From Nautilus pompilius (Eukaryota > Mollusca > Cephalopoda > Nautilida > Nautilidae), in contig JACATO010000317.1 in assembly GCA_018389105.1 (NCBI GenBank), positions 2,885,001 to 2,949,000 on the forward strand: DNA of 64,000 nucleotides, read 5' to 3'. Of the stretch, positions 62,343-64,000 are shown piece by piece; position 1 is the stretch's first letter; each line of letters begins with the position of its first letter. Both the position numbers and the translations under genes were made by a program. The notes beneath the pieces were generated by a model. It saw only the letters and a list, made by a program, of their open reading frames with translations, did no database searches and was not told where the DNA came from.

Positions 62343-64000
62343 CAGGGGTGCCCATTACGTCGATCGCGATCTACCAGTCGATCGCAAAGATAGTGTGGGT
62401 AGATCGCATGGCATTAAAAGATAGATTATCATCATCAAAATATAGCCTATCATTTATTCTCACTATGACATTTGTCACTTGATTGACATACAGGACCAGC
62501 CAATCGCATGCGCGTTCAACAGCGCCAAGCAGTTGCTGCAAAAGTCAAGCAAGTTAGCCTGTAATTTATTTCTACTAAACTTAAGAAAGGGTATAAAAAT
62601 GAGTGGGCGAGCTGGACCAAGTAAGAAGCCAAAAAGCTACCACTTCCATACGGAAAGGGAGGAGGACTGTTTTTTCACAATGTCATATTCGAAGTGTGTT
62701 TGCCTCATCTGTAAGTCTACCATTGCTATTCCGAAGAAGGGAAATGTGGAGCGCCATTTTCGGACTGTTCATAAAAGCAACGACAGTGACTTCCCTCCGA
62801 AAAGCGAGCTGAGAAAGAGAAAGGTGAAAGAGCTAAAATCCCGGTTGTCCGGACAACAGGCCTTTTTCTCACAGCTTACCACAAAAGCGAAGGCAGCCAC
62901 CGAAGCATCGTTCCGGGTGAGTCACTTCATCGTTAAACACAAGAAATCCTTCCAAGACAGAGAGATGATAAAAGAGGCATTCGTTGAAGCGGCTGACTCG
63001 TTGTTTCGAGACTTTAAAAACAAACCAGAAATATTATCTTCAATCAAAGCTCTCCAGCTATCAAGAAGTACAGTTACACGGCGCTGTGAAACATTGGCCG
63101 AGGATTTGACCCAGAAACTTTGGAGGGATATCGCGGACTGCGAGTGTTTCTCACTGCAATTGGACGAGTCTACAGACGTGAGTGACACAGACCAGTTGTG
63201 CATTTTAATTCGTATGCTGTTTACGGATATGACTGCAAAAGAGGAGCTATTAACAGTATTGCCCATGAATCAACACACGCGGGGAGAGGACATTTTTCAA
63301 TCTTTGAAAAATTTTATTGAGAAAACTCAACTCCCACTGTGCAAATTGGTGTCCATCACCACGGACGGTGCGCCCGCGATGGTTGGCCGCTCGAATGGAT
63401 TTATTGCCAAGTGCAAGGAGGATGATGCCTTCCCCGACTTCCTCAATTACCACTGCATAATACACCAACAAGCTTTATGCGCAAAAATGCTCAACATGAA
63501 AGAGATAATGGATGCGGCAAAGAAGATCGCCTGTTCTATTCGCGCCAGATCTCTTCAAAGACGGCTGTTCCGTGCGCATCTGGAGAAGGCGGAAAGCGAC
63601 CACACCGAATTGTTGCTAGACACTGAAGTAAGATGGCTTAGTCGAGGGAAGTTCCTGCAAAGATTTCGAGAGCTCTGTCCCGAGATTAAGGAGTTCTTCC
63701 TTGTATCTAAACATGCAGAATACAACCAACTAAATGACGATCAGTGGCTACTGGATTTGGCATTTTTAACTGATCTGACCAACATGTTAAATGACCTTAA
63801 TATTGAGCTGCAAGGAAAAGACAAAACAGTGGTCAATACGATCAGCGCAGTTAATGCGTTCAAACGAAAATTGCAACATCTGTGCTCAAAGCTCCAGCGC
63901 CATGATTTGTCAAACTTCCAGAACCTCGTGTCAGAGCTGGAGACGCAAGGGAAAGCGTGTGAGCAACTTGACATTGGATGCTACATAGAGCAGGTTGAAA
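62343..64000 (+). mobile_element. hAT-family DNA transposon, left part, runs off window
   Basis: The element begins at 62343 with the hAT-type tip CAGGGGTGCCCA. Directly before it is TACTAGAG (62335-62342), which fits the 8-bp target duplications of the hAT superfamily with their central CTAG preference. The subterminal region (about 62360-62410) is dense in CGATCG and GATC palindromes, as expected for transposase-binding repeats. A 256-bp leader precedes the transposase start. The right end lies outside the window, so the second inverted repeat and target copy cannot be checked. Confidence 0.85.
62599..64000 (+). CDS. hAT transposase with BED zinc finger, intact as far as visible (partial)
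   Basis: The frame opens at ATG 62599 and stays open for 467 codons to the window edge, with no stop or frameshift. It would cut and paste its own element in the nucleus. Residues 33-58 form a BED-type finger (C35-x2-C38 ... H53-x4-H58, with CVCLICKS and VERHFRTVH). Residues about 105-180 are the helical part typical of the ZBED/GTF2IRD2-like hAT group. The RNase H-like core shows the first two catalytic aspartates, D189 (LQLDEST) and D256 (TTDGAPAM). A conserved NYHCIIHQ block lies at 283-290 and TEVRWLSRGKFL at 342-353. The third acidic residue and the C-terminal dimerisation domain lie beyond the window. Coding DNA is markedly GC-richer than its flanks, consistent with recent arrival. A domesticated host gene is the alternative, but the adjacent intact terminal repeat favours a transposon. 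Confidence 0.92.
   Translation, partial: MSGRAGPSKKPKSYHFHTEREEDCFFTMSYSKCVCLICKSTIAIPKKGNVERHFRTVHKSNDSDFPPKSELRKRKVKELKSRLSGQQAFFSQLTTKAKAATEASFRVSHFIVKHKKSFQDREMIKEAFVEAADSLFRDFKNKPEILSSIKALQLSRSTVTRRCETLAEDLTQKLWRDIADCECFSLQLDESTDVSDTDQLCILIRMLFTDMTAKEELLTVLPMNQHTRGEDIFQSLKNFIEKTQLPLCKLVSITTDGAPAMVGRSNGFIAKCKEDDAFPDFLNYHCIIHQQALCAKMLNMKEIMDAAKKIACSIRARSLQRRLFRAHLEKAESDHTELLLDTEVRWLSRGKFLQRFRELCPEIKEFFLVSKHAEYNQLNDDQWLLDLAFLTDLTNMLNDLNIELQGKDKTVVNTISAVNAFKRKLQHLCSKLQRHDLSNFQNLVSELETQGKACEQLDIGCYIEQVE

Noticed and set aside
62922-63974. Minus-strand frames of 114, 73 and 77 codons near the right end
   Set aside because: Shadows of the hAT transposase, which is open on the + strand across the whole interval.

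Overview
This is AT-rich animal nuclear DNA, with long introns, many microsatellites and abundant transposon debris. Nothing in it looks bacterial: there are no operons, and the only long open frames are spliced receptor exons and transposases. The mixture of a neuropeptide-type rhodopsin-class receptor, DD34D mariners, Tc1 elements, a BED-type hAT, a jockey-like LINE, tRNA-derived SINEs and Polinton remains suggests an invertebrate. A mollusc or other lophotrochozoan is my best guess; that is inference, since no marker here fixes the phylum.

The one clear host gene lies on the + strand. It is the 3' part of a seven-transmembrane peptide receptor in four exons (33426-33871, 40381-40485, 42412-42520, 46663-46766). 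Splice sites and phases agree throughout, and a poly(A) signal lies at 46892. The exons run from the end of TM3 (a DRF variant of the DRY motif) through TM4-TM7 (CWLPY, NPLIY) to a short tail ending in a class I PDZ-like motif. The exon or exons for the N-terminus, TM1, TM2 and the start of TM3 were not found and probably lie upstream, inside or outside the window.

Region by region: 1-4.8 kb has two tRNA-derived SINE-like units, a decayed mariner (1935-3170) and a possible small exon. From 4.8 to 11 kb there is AT-rich DNA with no gene seen. A complete but broken Tc1 element lies at 11250-12686. A minisatellite of 21 units carrying cAMP-response-element (CRE) cores lies at about 15.2-15.65 kb. 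A minus-strand candidate exon for a multi-pass membrane protein lies at 18.87-19.14 kb, followed by a 43-bp minisatellite (19.5-19.85 kb). Two copies of one dispersed repeat lie at 22.08-23.40 and 30.40-32.69 kb. The second copy is interrupted by a mariner (30530-31753), and the first preserves the empty target site. Between them are a heavily decayed second Tc1-type fossil (about 25.5-26.4 kb) and a perfect 106-bp tandem duplication (29.1-29.3 kb).

The receptor gene fills 33.4-46.9 kb; its introns hold a 3' LINE fragment (38.75-39.64 kb) and paired tRNA-like modules (44.1-44.3 kb). From 47 to 62.3 kb there is mostly unassigned DNA, with a CRE palindrome and possible minus-strand promoter near 52.7 kb and a Polinton fossil with integrase remains at about 57.5-58.6 kb. 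The window ends inside a young-looking hAT element (from 62343). Its BED-finger transposase is open for 467 codons up to the window edge.
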